Assembly (NCBI RefSeq): GCF_900096995.1
Contig: NZ_OANT01000003.1
Location: 310,001-374,000 of the forward strand
Reading direction: 5' to 3'
DNA length: 64,000 nucleotides
Source of the DNA: Acinetobacter puyangensis
Lineage (GTDB): Bacteria; Pseudomonadota; Gammaproteobacteria; Pseudomonadales; Moraxellaceae
Shown here: positions 36,479-45,204 of the stretch, piece after piece
Layout of the letters: each line of letters opens with the position of its first letter
Position numbering within the stretch: the stretch's first letter is position 1
Position numbers and translations under genes: made by a program
Notes under the pieces: model-generated
The model's database searches: none
What the model was told of the DNA's origin: nothing
The model's input: only the letters and a program-made list of their open reading frames with translations

Positions 36479-37651
36479 TTATAGACTGCGAGAAATCAAT
36501 TCTTTCATGATTTCATTGGTCCCTGCATAAATACGATTGGCCCGATTGTCGATATAGGCCCGGGCAATTGGGTATTCCAGCATATAGCCATATCCACCAT
36601 GTAACTGCACACATTCATCAACAACTTTGGAATACATCTCGGAAATCTTATACTTTGCTGCTGCGGCGGCTTCCACTGTAAGTGTGCCTTCCAATTGGAG
36701 CTGCATACAGCGATCCAGATAAGCCCGACAAAAGTCAATTTCGGTACGCAGCTCGGCCAATTTAAAACGGGTGTTTTGAAAGGTGGCAATCGCTTTGCCG
36801 AATGCCTTGCGGTCTTTGGTATATTGTACCGTATGGGCAAAAGCTGCTTCTGCACCGGCTTGACAGATAATGGCAACAATCATGCGCTCCCAAGCCAGCT
36901 CTTTCATGAGCATAATAAAACCCATACCTTCGCTGCCGAGTAAATTTTCTTTGGGAACACGTACATTATCGAAAAACAGTTCACAGGTATCCTGTCCTTT
37001 CATGCCAACTTTTTTTAATGGTTGCCCCTTACTAAAGCCTGCACGGTCCGCTTCGATAATGAATAAGGATAAATTGGCAGCGCCTTTCTCATGGTTGCCG
37101 GTTTTACAGACCACGATCGCCATGTCACAGAGATAGCCGTTGGTAATAAAGATTTTTGAACCATTAATCACATAATCATCGCCATCGAGTACAGCACTGC
37201 TTCGTACTGCTTGTAAGTCTGATCCAGTGCCGGGTTCGGTCATGGCGATGGCAGTAATTACCTCGCCTGTGGCCATTTTGGGTAACCAATTTTGCTTTTG
37301 GCTTTCGTTGCCAAAATTATAAATATAATTGGCGACAATATCGGAATGTAAGGAAAATCCAGTACTTGAATCCATGGCATAGGCTTGTTCTTCAATCAGA
37401 ATCATACTGTAAAGACGATCTACACCAGAACCACCATATTGTTCAGGCATGGTGGTACATAATAAGCCTAATTCACCTGCCTTGTTCCATAGATTACGAT
37501 CAACATGTTGCTGTTGTTCATATTTTTCGATGTGCGGCACCACTTCTTTTTGATAGAAGCGACGTACAGTTTCACGGAAGGCATCATGTTCCGGATCGAA
37601 TAGATGACGAGGCAACATATTGGCAAGTGGGCGAATCATTCCATCAGACAT
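36479..37651 (-). CDS. Acyl-CoA dehydrogenase
   Basis: Flavoprotein that introduces the alpha-beta double bond in acyl-CoA during beta-oxidation or branched-chain degradation. 390 residues from the ATG at 37651 with AGGA upstream; the frame runs on to 37789 but only through repeat DNA. IAMTEPGTGSDLQAVR and the C-terminal QLHGGYGYMLEYPIARAYID and GTNEIMKELI are characteristic; a Glu base is likely in YAGTNE. The substrate is not predictable. A 272-bp MITE-like element lies 123 bases upstream. Confidence 0.9.
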   Translation of the reverse strand: MSDGMIRPLANMLPRHLFDPEHDAFRETVRRFYQKEVVPHIEKYEQQQHVDRNLWNKAGELGLLCTTMPEQYGGSGVDRLYSMILIEEQAYAMDSSTGFSLHSDIVANYIYNFGNESQKQNWLPKMATGEVITAIAMTEPGTGSDLQAVRSSAVLDGDDYVINGSKIFITNGYLCDMAIVVCKTGNHEKGAANLSLFIIEADRAGFSKGQPLKKVGMKGQDTCELFFDNVRVPKENLLGSEGMGFIMLMKELAWERMIVAIICQAGAEAAFAHTVQYTKDRKAFGKAIATFQNTRFKLAELRTEIDFCRAYLDRCMQLQLEGTLTVEAAAAAKYKISEMYSKVVDECVQLHGGYGYMLEYPIARAYIDNRANRIYAGTNEIMKELISRSL

Positions 37652-37773
37652 TGTTTTTTCCTGTATCGATATAAGCGCATATTGAATTGCAGTAAAAAAT
37701 ACTTTGTTGTCTGCTGCAATATGCGGATTGCTCAATTTATTTTTTTTATTGGTAACTTTTGCCAAAATGAGAT

Positions 37774-38045
37774 TAGGGTCTGTTGACATTTCGTCTATGA
37801 TTGCGACAGTAGTTGTTTTTTAGGCAATACAAGGCATGAATAGTGAAATTTAGTTATTCTAAATAAACTATTCATAACGTAGTAGTGTCAAAAAACAACC
37901 CTGTCCCAAAGGGTTGTGGCTAAAATTCCCCCATACGTCGTTACAAAGCTCGACAAGGGAATAGCCATTGCCTTCGCTTTGTGCCTAGTCTGAAGAAATT
38001 TTAGCCTACAACGCAATCTATTTATCAAATGTCAACAGACCCTAT
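37774..38045. mobile_element. 272-bp MITE-like element with perfect 18-bp terminal inverted repeats
   Basis: Ends TAGGGTCTGTTGACATTT (37774-37791) and its exact complement (38028-38045). Inner hairpins: TGAATAGT...ACTATTCA (37837-37875) and ACAACCC...GGGTTGT (37895-37917). No open reading frame of note and no transposase. The element fills most of the gap between the acyl-CoA dehydrogenase and sdhE, in which I see nothing else except their promoters. Confidence 0.8.
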
Positions 38046-38138
38046 TTTATGCCTTAACTATTTTTAAGATTTAACTAGAGAAGAGAAGCATGCTTGCGTT
38101 ACAATTCAAATTGCTATGTATGGTCAAGGAATAATAGG

Positions 38139-38399
38139 ATGTCGTACGAACCTACTCTGGAAGAGCGCAAGGTCATTTATCGTTCTCGACGTGGTTTAAA
38201 AGAGCTCGATATTTATTTTGATCCTTATGTCAGAAATCATTATCTTACTGCATCAAGTGAAGAGAAAGCCTTATTTGCCGAGCTTATTGAGCAGGAAGAT
38301 CCGGATTTACTGGATTGGTTTATGATGGTTGATGAACCGCCGAAGCCAGAATTAAAAGCACTCATTATTAAACTGAAAAAACAATTGCATGAGCAATGA
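38139..38399 (+). CDS. sdhE: Succinate dehydrogenase assembly factor SdhE
   Basis: 86 residues from the ATG at 38139, which follows AAGGAATAATAGG. It has the SdhE/DUF339 hallmark SRRGLKELDIYFDPYV (RGxxE motif needed for attaching FAD to SdhA), then FAELIEQEDPDLLDWFM. The stop overlaps the next gene by four bases, as in the common sdhE-ygfX pair. Confidence 0.93.
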   Translation: MSYEPTLEERKVIYRSRRGLKELDIYFDPYVRNHYLTASSEEKALFAELIEQEDPDLLDWFMMVDEPPKPELKALIIKLKKQLHEQ

Positions 38400-38794
38400 G
38401 CTATCAACTTTTATATTTTCACTTAAGACCAAGCCTGCTAAAATTTTTTCTGCACAGCGTGGTATTGCTGTGTTTTGTCGTATTGGCTGCAATGATGTTA
38501 CAGTCAATACTACTTTACGCTGCGATAGCCATATTGCTGGCGCTGGTATATGTATGTCGCGATAAAAATCAGATCGCTCAACTGGCATATCTGAGCGATG
38601 ATATCTGGACCCTGCAACTGCAATCCAAGACTTGTCTGCCCATGCAGTTAAGCGCTGTACAGCAGTTGGGTTATTTTATGTTTTTACATTTTGTTGATGA
38701 AGATGGGCAACAATCACGATCCATCTGTATTGCCCGTGATCAGTTGAATTTAAAACAATGGCAGATGTTGAAACGTTTTATTTATTTAAGATAA
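38396..38794 (+). CDS. YgfX/CptA-like inner-membrane protein
   Basis: 132 residues: two adjacent membrane helices (about 15-55: FFLHSVVLLCFVVLAAMML and SILLYAAIAILLALVYV), then a small cytoplasmic domain with WTLQLQSKTCLPMQL. It is coupled to sdhE (ATGAG overlap) and matches the YgfX family in topology. In enterobacteria the pair has been called CptAB; a toxin role here is not shown. Confidence 0.75.
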   Translation: MSYQLLYFHLRPSLLKFFLHSVVLLCFVVLAAMMLQSILLYAAIAILLALVYVCRDKNQIAQLAYLSDDIWTLQLQSKTCLPMQLSAVQQLGYFMFLHFVDEDGQQSRSICIARDQLNLKQWQMLKRFIYLR

Positions 38795-39002
38795 ATTATA
38801 TTCCCCATTTTTTTGTTCAACAAAAAGCTGTTTTAAATAATATAAGAATTTGAATTTTAAGCATTAAAATATATTGTCTAACAATTTATTTAACCATTAA
38901 TCGCCTTTAAAAAATTGTCAAACAAAACTGGGGGTTTCATCGATAAATATTGCTATGTTAGTTCATACATCAACTGAGATGTTTTTCTATTGGAGGTATA
39001 AC

Positions 39003-39134
39003 ATGGTGATTCCTACCTATGCATTTCTTGCAATCGCGATTGTTTTAGCCATTGTCATTGGCCGTGCTGGAACAATTTTAAGAGAAAGTATCACACATGA
39101 AATGAAAAAATCACGTCGTGAAAAGTTTCTTTAA
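39003..39134 (+). CDS. Small 43-residue membrane protein
   Basis: ATG at 39003 follows a strong ribosome site (TTGGAGGTATAAC). The protein starts MVIPTYAFLAIAIVLAIVIG, a single hydrophobic helix, and ends in the basic tail MKKSRREKFL. TTGTCA at 38917-38922 could be a -35 box. A strong terminator follows, so it is probably a separate transcript. No family recognised. The strong translation signals and isolated terminator support a real gene. Confidence 0.65.
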   Translation: MVIPTYAFLAIAIVLAIVIGRAGTILRESITHEMKKSRREKFL

Positions 39135-39159
39135 GCTTTATTCATCTCTCAAATCCATA

Positions 39160-39189
39160 CAAGCCTATTCTCCCATAGGCTTGTTTTTT
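39160..39189 (+). terminator. Terminator of the small membrane protein gene
   Basis: CAAGCCTAT and ATAGGCTTG pair around TCTCCC and are followed by TTTTTT, 25 bases after the stop codon. Confidence 0.88.
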
Positions 39190-39352
39190 ATTAAAAAAGA
39201 ATAAAAAATTAGCAGCAGTCATGGGACGTTGTCAGGCGATTGACTTTATTGCGCAGAATTTCTGGCAAAGTGGTCTTTTCATGCGCAATACTCTTTGTTA
39301 ATGTGTGATAAAAGGACATTCATCAAGAAACGATTAGATAGAGGACGTCTAC

Positions 39353-40525
39353 ATGTCTAAAGTCCAAAAAATGTGCCAAGGTGTGGCGCTTGCTGTGACA
39401 ACGATAGTTACTTTTTCGGGTTGTTCATATGTGGTCAAAACCGGTGCAAATGTAGGTTTGGGTTTTGCAGAAAATCATATTGTTCCGCCTATTCTGGCGA
39501 TGGACGATGCCGATATGGTCTGTGCAACGGGTAATTCCTTGACACCGGCAATTATGTCAACTAAAGATATGGGTGCAGACCCAACCCGTATGGCGGTATT
39601 AATGTATTCTGCTGCGGGTTTGTGTGCAGAAAGTCATGCACTGGAATCCGAGTTACGTTATATTCGTTCTTCTAAGGTCGGCAATGTCACAGAGGCACAG
39701 GATGCCAGAGTGGAACAAAAGCGCTGGGCTGCTTTGGCGGCCAAACGTCAATATAGTGGTTACTTGCTTTTTGCCGAAACGTGGGAAAGTAAATATCGTT
39801 TTAAACTGGGCGAATCTTGTCCAAGTATGAAAAAAGATCTGGATAAAACAGTTTATTTGCTCGGTATGTTAAGTGGATTACAGGCCGTAACCAATGATAT
39901 TAATTCTGGTGGTCAGGTCAATGTTCCCAAGGATATTGCGGCGATTGTTGAGCGCGGAATGGCCTGCCTGGATAATACCCAGTTCTGGGGCGCACCGAAT
40001 GCAACACGTGCGGTGATCTGGACACTGTTACCGGGGGCTGGAGATAACAAACCCGAACCTTATCAAACCTTAAAACAATCTATGCAGTTGGGTGAACGTG
40101 GCGGCGTACGCTTATCACATGCTTTATATGCAGTTGCTGCACAAGCCAGCGGTGATAATGCCCGGATTCGTGACGCTTTACGTAGCTATGGTCAATCTCT
40201 TGGTGAGGATAAAGCTGTTAATCCAGATTATCGTTTACTAAATACTATGGCTGGTTTGATGGTTCGTGCTATTGCCGACCGCTACTGGACTGAAAATACT
40301 GGCGTGCGTATGACCGATGACAGTGGTTATACGACCTTTTGGGATGAAACACCTGATGATGGTTTAGGCGGTCTTGGCATTGATTTATTCGGTGATGATA
40401 CATCGACACCCGCTTCAGATGAAACACCAATAGAAGAAGCGCAGGAAGCGCCAGAAATTGATCAGGACCAAAGTCAGGATTCTGAATCCGATCAATCTAT
40501 TGATCAAGAATCCGAAGCACCTTGA
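39353..40525 (+). CDS. TRAP transporter TatT-like lipoprotein
   Basis: 390 residues. A signal with lipobox TFSGC places Cys24 as the lipid-modified residue. The body has helical repeats (GVRLSHALYAVAAQASGDNARIRDAL), in the manner of TatT (T-component) proteins, and the C-terminal 50 residues are highly acidic and Gln-rich. It starts a cluster with a rhombosortase and a TRAP permease. By family it would form a periplasmic partner of the TRAP system. The exact substrate is unknown. Confidence 0.65.
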   Translation: MSKVQKMCQGVALAVTTIVTFSGCSYVVKTGANVGLGFAENHIVPPILAMDDADMVCATGNSLTPAIMSTKDMGADPTRMAVLMYSAAGLCAESHALESELRYIRSSKVGNVTEAQDARVEQKRWAALAAKRQYSGYLLFAETWESKYRFKLGESCPSMKKDLDKTVYLLGMLSGLQAVTNDINSGGQVNVPKDIAAIVERGMACLDNTQFWGAPNATRAVIWTLLPGAGDNKPEPYQTLKQSMQLGERGGVRLSHALYAVAAQASGDNARIRDALRSYGQSLGEDKAVNPDYRLLNTMAGLMVRAIADRYWTENTGVRMTDDSGYTTFWDETPDDGLGGLGIDLFGDDTSTPASDETPIEEAQEAPEIDQDQSQDSESDQSIDQESEAP

Positions 40526-40537
40526 TGTTGTTAAAAT

Positions 40538-41137
40538 ATGATGTCTGTTGAACAACACCATAAAATACGCTTTATTGCAGCAAGTATCATCCTTGCTGCA
40601 ATGCTTCAAATCAAACCTGAATGGTTTATCTATTCAAAATTTGAGATGTTATCGCAACCTTGGCGGTTTTTGACAGCGCATTGGGTCCATGTTGGATGGA
40701 TGCATTATTTGCTGAATATGATTGCTTTTGTCTGCTTACCTTTTATTTTTCCGAAAATTAAAACCTCAATATTGTTAGGTCTGGTAATTTTATTACCTTT
40801 AGTGCTCAGTTTAATTTTTTATTTTGCTTATCCGAATATTGAACTGTATGCAGGTTTTTCCGGTGTATTACATGGTTTGTACTGTATGGCTGCACTGGTC
40901 AGTCTAAATGATGGTAAAGAGCGTGGTTTTGCACTTTTGATCTTGTTCGGTTTAATCATCAAGTTGCTGTGGGAAGCGATTGTGGGTGAGTTATCCGCAA
41001 CAGCACGTTTAATTGGCAGTCCTGTATTGATTGAAGCGCATCAGTTGGGCGTTGGAATCAGTGTATTGTTATTTATTCTTTTGATGATATTTAAAAATAA
41101 AAACCCCAAAATAGATTCTAGGCAATTGACTAAATAA
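40538..41137 (+). CDS. rrtA: Rhombosortase-type rhomboid intramembrane protease
   Basis: 199 residues, six likely membrane helices. HWVHVGWMHYLLNMIAF is the rhomboid signature, YAGFSGVLHGLY contains the catalytic Ser (GFSG) and HQLGVGISVLL supplies the catalytic His. Rhombosortases cut GlyGly-CTERM tails of exported proteins. No GlyGly-CTERM protein is seen in this window. It lies 12 bases after the TatT-like gene. Confidence 0.85.
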   Translation: MMSVEQHHKIRFIAASIILAAMLQIKPEWFIYSKFEMLSQPWRFLTAHWVHVGWMHYLLNMIAFVCLPFIFPKIKTSILLGLVILLPLVLSLIFYFAYPNIELYAGFSGVLHGLYCMAALVSLNDGKERGFALLILFGLIIKLLWEAIVGELSATARLIGSPVLIEAHQLGVGISVLLFILLMIFKNKNPKIDSRQLTK

Positions 41138-41286
41138 TTTTTGTAAAGTGCTTTTAAAGCTATTTTTTTAAGGTTTGATTTAAGGCAGAGTGAGCGTAGG
41201 CATATCTATGCCGAAATGGACAGCAAGATCGTAGGACAACAATAAGAGCAGGCTATTGAAAGACATAGTGTGCATAAAAAAGTGGG

Positions 41287-43464
41287 ATGCTTATGCAAGA
41301 GAATGCTTTAGATAAACAGGATCATGGCAAGCCAAAGAATGGCTATGAATGGCTGTCTACAGTCGTTATTTTTTTCCTTTTGGTTTTGACCCTCATTATT
41401 GGTACTGGCGAGATGATCCATGGGCAATTGCTGCGCATGGGCGAACAACTCTATGGTGATCCAGATACAGGAATGCAGTATTCATTCTTGCGAGCTGAAC
41501 CACAACAACCGAGCTGTGAGCGTAATATCAATATTGATGCGCAAGTTCAAAAGCAAATGGCTGCCAATAAAAATGACGAGTTTGCAGATTTTTTTGGTGT
41601 GGCTTCTCCAGAAGAAATTCGTGCTTCTTTGGTGGCGGCTCAAGCTTCCTGTGAAGAAAAATACCAATTTTATGAACAAACATTAAAACATATTGAACAT
41701 AATCCGAGTGTACGGACCTATCGTGCATTTGAAACCACGTTCTTTGGTATTTTTAAATTTGGAACCGAATATCGTGCGTTATTATTGATGGTGATGTTTG
41801 CCATTGCAGCGATTATGGCAACTCTGAATACGCATCATATTGGACTACGTGCACCAACGTCCAAGCTTGATTATAAAGTGTATGGTGTATTTATGATCCT
41901 CGGTAATTTATTTTTGCTGAGTGCATCTATTTTTCAATATCAGTCGGCGATGAATGCCGGTGTAGACGTCGCTCCAAGCTTACAAATCATTTACTGGATC
42001 TGGATGATCTTATTTAGTTTGCTCAGTCTGATCAGTTTATTCAAAATGATTAAGCCACCCGTAGCAACCACAACCCATCGTTCGATTGGCTTGGCATTGC
42101 TGAGTGTGCCGTTATACGCTTATATGGCCATTTTGACCGGTTCAGCCTTTAGTTTCTTTATGAACTATCCTATGGGACAGGCAATTTATCTCGGCCAGTT
42201 AATTGAGTTTTCAAATATTTTTCTCAGTTTATCACTGTTTATCTGGGCAGGTATGCTACTGAAACGGACGCGGGTGGTTGATTTATTCCTGAATATTTTA
42301 CGTCCATGGAACTTTGCCCCGGAAACATTGACTTGGTTAATCCTGCTCGCCGCAGCATTACCGACCGCCTATACCGGTGCATCGGGTATTTTTGTGATTG
42401 CCGCCGGTGCGATTATTTACCGTGAAGTATGGAATGCGGGTGGTCGTCGTCAATATGCCATTGCAGCATCGGCAATGTCCGGATCCTTAGGTGTGGTTTT
42501 ACGTCCATGTTTATTGATTGTGGTGATTGCCTCGCTGAATAAGGAAGTCACGACAGACTTGCTCTATCACTATGGGATCTATGTCTTTTTATTAACGTCT
42601 ACAATTTTCTTATTCATTTCATTGATACTGGCCAAAGAGAAGTTTCGTATTGCGTCACCTGCGATTGCATTGCCGAATTCTGCGCGTGCCTTGGTGCCAG
42701 TATCGCCTTATATTCTGATTGGTATTCTGGTTTGGGCCTTTTATAAACTAGTACTTGATACCAATTTGAATGAGTTTACCGCACCTGTGATTATGCCGAT
42801 TATCTTATTGGCACTGGTGTTATTTGATACCTTGCGCCGTGCGCCGGAACCTCTTCCACCTGTGGGACACTGGGATGAAACCTTACAGGATTATGAAACG
42901 GCCAATGCACCTTCACCGGAACCAAGAGAGCGTATCGGTTTCTTTAAATCTGTTGGTTATGCAACCAATGAAACGATTGGTCATATTGGTGCATTAATTG
43001 TGCTGATGGCATTGTCGGTGAGTGTCGGAGGTTTCTTTGAACGTGTTGAAATCATGCATGTGATGCCAACCGATTTAAGCAGTATTTTCCTGGCGATTAC
43101 TTTACTTGCCGTGATGATGGTATTGGTGGGGATGGTCATGGATCCATTTGGTGCTGTGATTCTGATTACCGCTACAGTTGCGCCTGTGGCTTATGCCTAT
43201 GGTATTGATCCTGTACATTTCTGGATGATTGCACTGGTGTCATTTGAGTTGGGTTATGTTTCTCCACCTGTAGCCTTGAATCAGTTATTGGCGAGGCAGG
43301 CGATTGGCGATGCCGAGGTTGCCCAAGCGGATGCGGAAGTCAAACATCTATCTTTCTACTACCGATATGAGCGATGGATATTACCATTGATGGTGATGAT
43401 CCCGGCACTTTTTGTCGTGGCATATGTACCTTATCTGTTTAAGCTATTTGGCTGGTATCAGTAG
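41287..43464 (+). CDS. TRAP transporter permease, fused small and large subunits
   Basis: 725 residues. N-terminal DctQ-like segment (helices at about 20-40 and 150-250) precedes a large DctM domain with repeated long hydrophobic helices, GASGIFVIAAGAIIYREVW, and SFELGYVSPPVALNQLLA near the end. No separate periplasmic binding protein (DctP) is visible nearby. A conserved 149-base gap separates it from rrtA. Substrate likely a carboxylate but unknown. Confidence 0.82.
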   Translation: MLMQENALDKQDHGKPKNGYEWLSTVVIFFLLVLTLIIGTGEMIHGQLLRMGEQLYGDPDTGMQYSFLRAEPQQPSCERNINIDAQVQKQMAANKNDEFADFFGVASPEEIRASLVAAQASCEEKYQFYEQTLKHIEHNPSVRTYRAFETTFFGIFKFGTEYRALLLMVMFAIAAIMATLNTHHIGLRAPTSKLDYKVYGVFMILGNLFLLSASIFQYQSAMNAGVDVAPSLQIIYWIWMILFSLLSLISLFKMIKPPVATTTHRSIGLALLSVPLYAYMAILTGSAFSFFMNYPMGQAIYLGQLIEFSNIFLSLSLFIWAGMLLKRTRVVDLFLNILRPWNFAPETLTWLILLAAALPTAYTGASGIFVIAAGAIIYREVWNAGGRRQYAIAASAMSGSLGVVLRPCLLIVVIASLNKEVTTDLLYHYGIYVFLLTSTIFLFISLILAKEKFRIASPAIALPNSARALVPVSPYILIGILVWAFYKLVLDTNLNEFTAPVIMPIILLALVLFDTLRRAPEPLPPVGHWDETLQDYETANAPSPEPRERIGFFKSVGYATNETIGHIGALIVLMALSVSVGGFFERVEIMHVMPTDLSSIFLAITLLAVMMVLVGMVMDPFGAVILITATVAPVAYAYGIDPVHFWMIALVSFELGYVSPPVALNQLLARQAIGDAEVAQADAEVKHLSFYYRYERWILPLMVMIPALFVVAYVPYLFKLFGWYQ

Positions 43465-43507
43465 TCAAAGTGATAGGGGAATTATAACAATCTAGTTTTT
43501 AACTCCG

Positions 43508-43549
43508 CACCCAGGAAGTTGGAAATTCCAACTTTCGGGGTGTTTTTTT
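43508..43549. terminator. Terminator shared by TRAP permease and EamA gene
   Basis: CACCC...AGTTGGAA and TTCCAACT...GGGGTG form a long stem followed by TTTTTTT. The T-run abuts the stop codon of the converging gene. Confidence 0.85.
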
Positions 43550-44414
43550 AACGATTAAATTTTTGTTGAATGCTGGGATAACACATCAACAACGCCAACA
43601 TGATCAATATAAAACCAATACAACTATAGAAATCGGGATATTCCTGCCATAAAACAGCCGCCCAAAGGCCTGCAAAAATAATCGCCAAATAATTTGCTGG
43701 ACCGATTTTGCCTGCTGGTGCAAGTTTATAGGCATGTGACATCAGTAACTGACTTGATGTCGCCAGAAGTCCGGCAGCGATTAAATATAGCCATTCTTGT
43801 ACGCTATAACTGCGCCAAGGCCAGAACATTGGAATTGCAGAGATCAGTGTTGAAATCAGACAAAAATAAAAGACAATTCTTACCGGTGGTTCGGTATCGG
43901 TTAATGCTCTTACCGTAACAAATGCCATTGCCGCACAGAAACTTGCCACTAAACCAACCAAAGACAATAGATTAAATAGTCCTTCATTGGGTTTGGCGAC
44001 AAATAACACGCCAATTAAACCAACAACAGCCGTGATGCACATCCATACCGTCATTTTTTCCTTCAAAAAAAGCCAAGCAATTAAAGGAATAAAAATAGGC
44101 GAGGAATAGGTAAATACCATGGCATTGGAGAGCTTCATATGGGCAATGGCATAGAAAAAACCATACATTGCAATCAGACCAATAACGCTGCGCCACAGAT
44201 GCATCCATAATTTTGTGGTTTTTAGATTATTAACACCTGAACGCAATACCAGTGGGAGAATAAATAGCAGGCCGATGGCATTACGGAAAAATACGATAGT
44301 GGCGTTGTCAACGGTAATTGAAGCCAGACGAATTAAGACACCCATGCTGGCAAATAAAAAAGCCGAACTTGCCAAAAGCAATAAGGCAACACGCAGGTTT
44401 GAGTTTTGATTCAT
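43548..44414 (-). CDS. EamA/DMT-family transporter
   Basis: 288 residues from the ATG at 44414; an ATG at 44426 is also possible and neither has a good ribosome site. There are ten predicted helices in two EamA repeats (FLFASMGVLIRLASITV, WRSVIGLIAMYGFFYAI, MAFVTVRALTDTEPP). Belongs to the S-adenosylmethionine/drug-metabolite transporter superfamily; the substrate is unknown. Transcribed convergently with the TRAP permease. Confidence 0.85.
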   Translation of the reverse strand: MNQNSNLRVALLLLASSAFLFASMGVLIRLASITVDNATIVFFRNAIGLLFILPLVLRSGVNNLKTTKLWMHLWRSVIGLIAMYGFFYAIAHMKLSNAMVFTYSSPIFIPLIAWLFLKEKMTVWMCITAVVGLIGVLFVAKPNEGLFNLLSLVGLVASFCAAMAFVTVRALTDTEPPVRIVFYFCLISTLISAIPMFWPWRSYSVQEWLYLIAAGLLATSSQLLMSHAYKLAPAGKIGPANYLAIIFAGLWAAVLWQEYPDFYSCIGFILIMLALLMCYPSIQQKFNR

Positions 44415-44505
44415 GGGGGATAGCATAGATCGAGGTCATCTCACATTCTAAAGTAAATCCATGAACGTGTGAGATGATAAAATATAAAGAAAGTGATCGA
44501 CTGAT

Positions 44506-44937
44506 TTATTGTGAAGTAAGCTGTTTTTCCAGATCGGCCAGTTGTTGCTCTTTAAGCTGAATTAATTGATCTGCATCATGATGCTGTTGCTCTAGAATAT
44601 CTTTCTGTTCTTTGAGCTGGCTTTGGATATCTTCTAACTGTTTTAATTCATCTTTAATCAGTGCAGGATCTTCAGCAATCGGTTGGGTGAGAATCGAATC
44701 ATCAATTAAGCCTTCTGGCTCGGAGCTTTGCGCATTAGATATCGTATTCTGAGCAATTTTTGCCAATTCTTCATCATTGATTTGTGGCTGTATTGCTGCC
44801 GGTTTTGCTGTCTGATCTGGTGTTGCTTCTGAATGCTTATTGAGATAAAAATAGGCAAAAATCGTAATAAAAATAACAATGGTCAATAGTGCATAAACTA
44901 TGCCTAGCGTTTTGTTGATTTTGAAATTCCCCAGCAT
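44506..44937 (-). CDS. Membrane-anchored coiled-coil protein, unknown
   Basis: 143 residues. One N-terminal helix (TLGIVYALLTIVIFITIFAYF) is followed by a Pro/Gln-rich linker and an acidic coiled coil (about 90-142, DELKQLEDIQSQLKEQKD). No family recognised. It lies just after yheV and prlC in the same direction, 21 bases from yheV, so may be part of that transcript. Confidence 0.65.
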   Translation of the reverse strand: MLGNFKINKTLGIVYALLTIVIFITIFAYFYLNKHSEATPDQTAKPAAIQPQINDEELAKIAQNTISNAQSSEPEGLIDDSILTQPIAEDPALIKDELKQLEDIQSQLKEQKDILEQQHHDADQLIQLKEQQLADLEKQLTSQ

Positions 44938-44958
44938 CTTGCTACCTGAATATTGACA

Positions 44959-45165
44959 TTATTTTTGACGTGGTTTGAATTGAATTACCCCTATATCATC
45001 TGGCACTACAGTTTCTTTAAACTCTTCTTCAGTTGGTCTACGTTCACTATAGTCACATTCGATGCATTCAATCCATTCGGCAGTATCGGTAGTAATCATC
45101 ACGACTTTATCCTGCGCCTGACATCTTGGGCATTTTGCACCAGCAATAAAGCGTCGTTTGGTCAT
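44959..45165 (-). CDS. yheV: YheV-family putative metal-binding protein
   Basis: 68 residues with a zinc-ribbon-like CPRCQAQD...CIECDYSE arrangement (two CxxC pairs), as in YheV/DUF2387 proteins. Located 39 bases after prlC, an adjacency also seen in Pseudomonas. Function unknown; a role in metal or protein handling is only suggested. Confidence 0.85.
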   Translation of the reverse strand: MTKRRFIAGAKCPRCQAQDKVVMITTDTAEWIECIECDYSERRPTEEEFKETVVPDDIGVIQFKPRQK

Positions 45166-45204
45166 GATGATTTCCTACGGTTAAGCTGCATCTAGTTTAT
45201 CGGA

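Noticed and set aside
37652..37789. N-terminal extension of the acyl-CoA dehydrogenase by 46 residues
   Set aside because: It reaches into the MITE end and lacks a ribosome site; the ATG at 37651 has AGGA upstream and matches family length.
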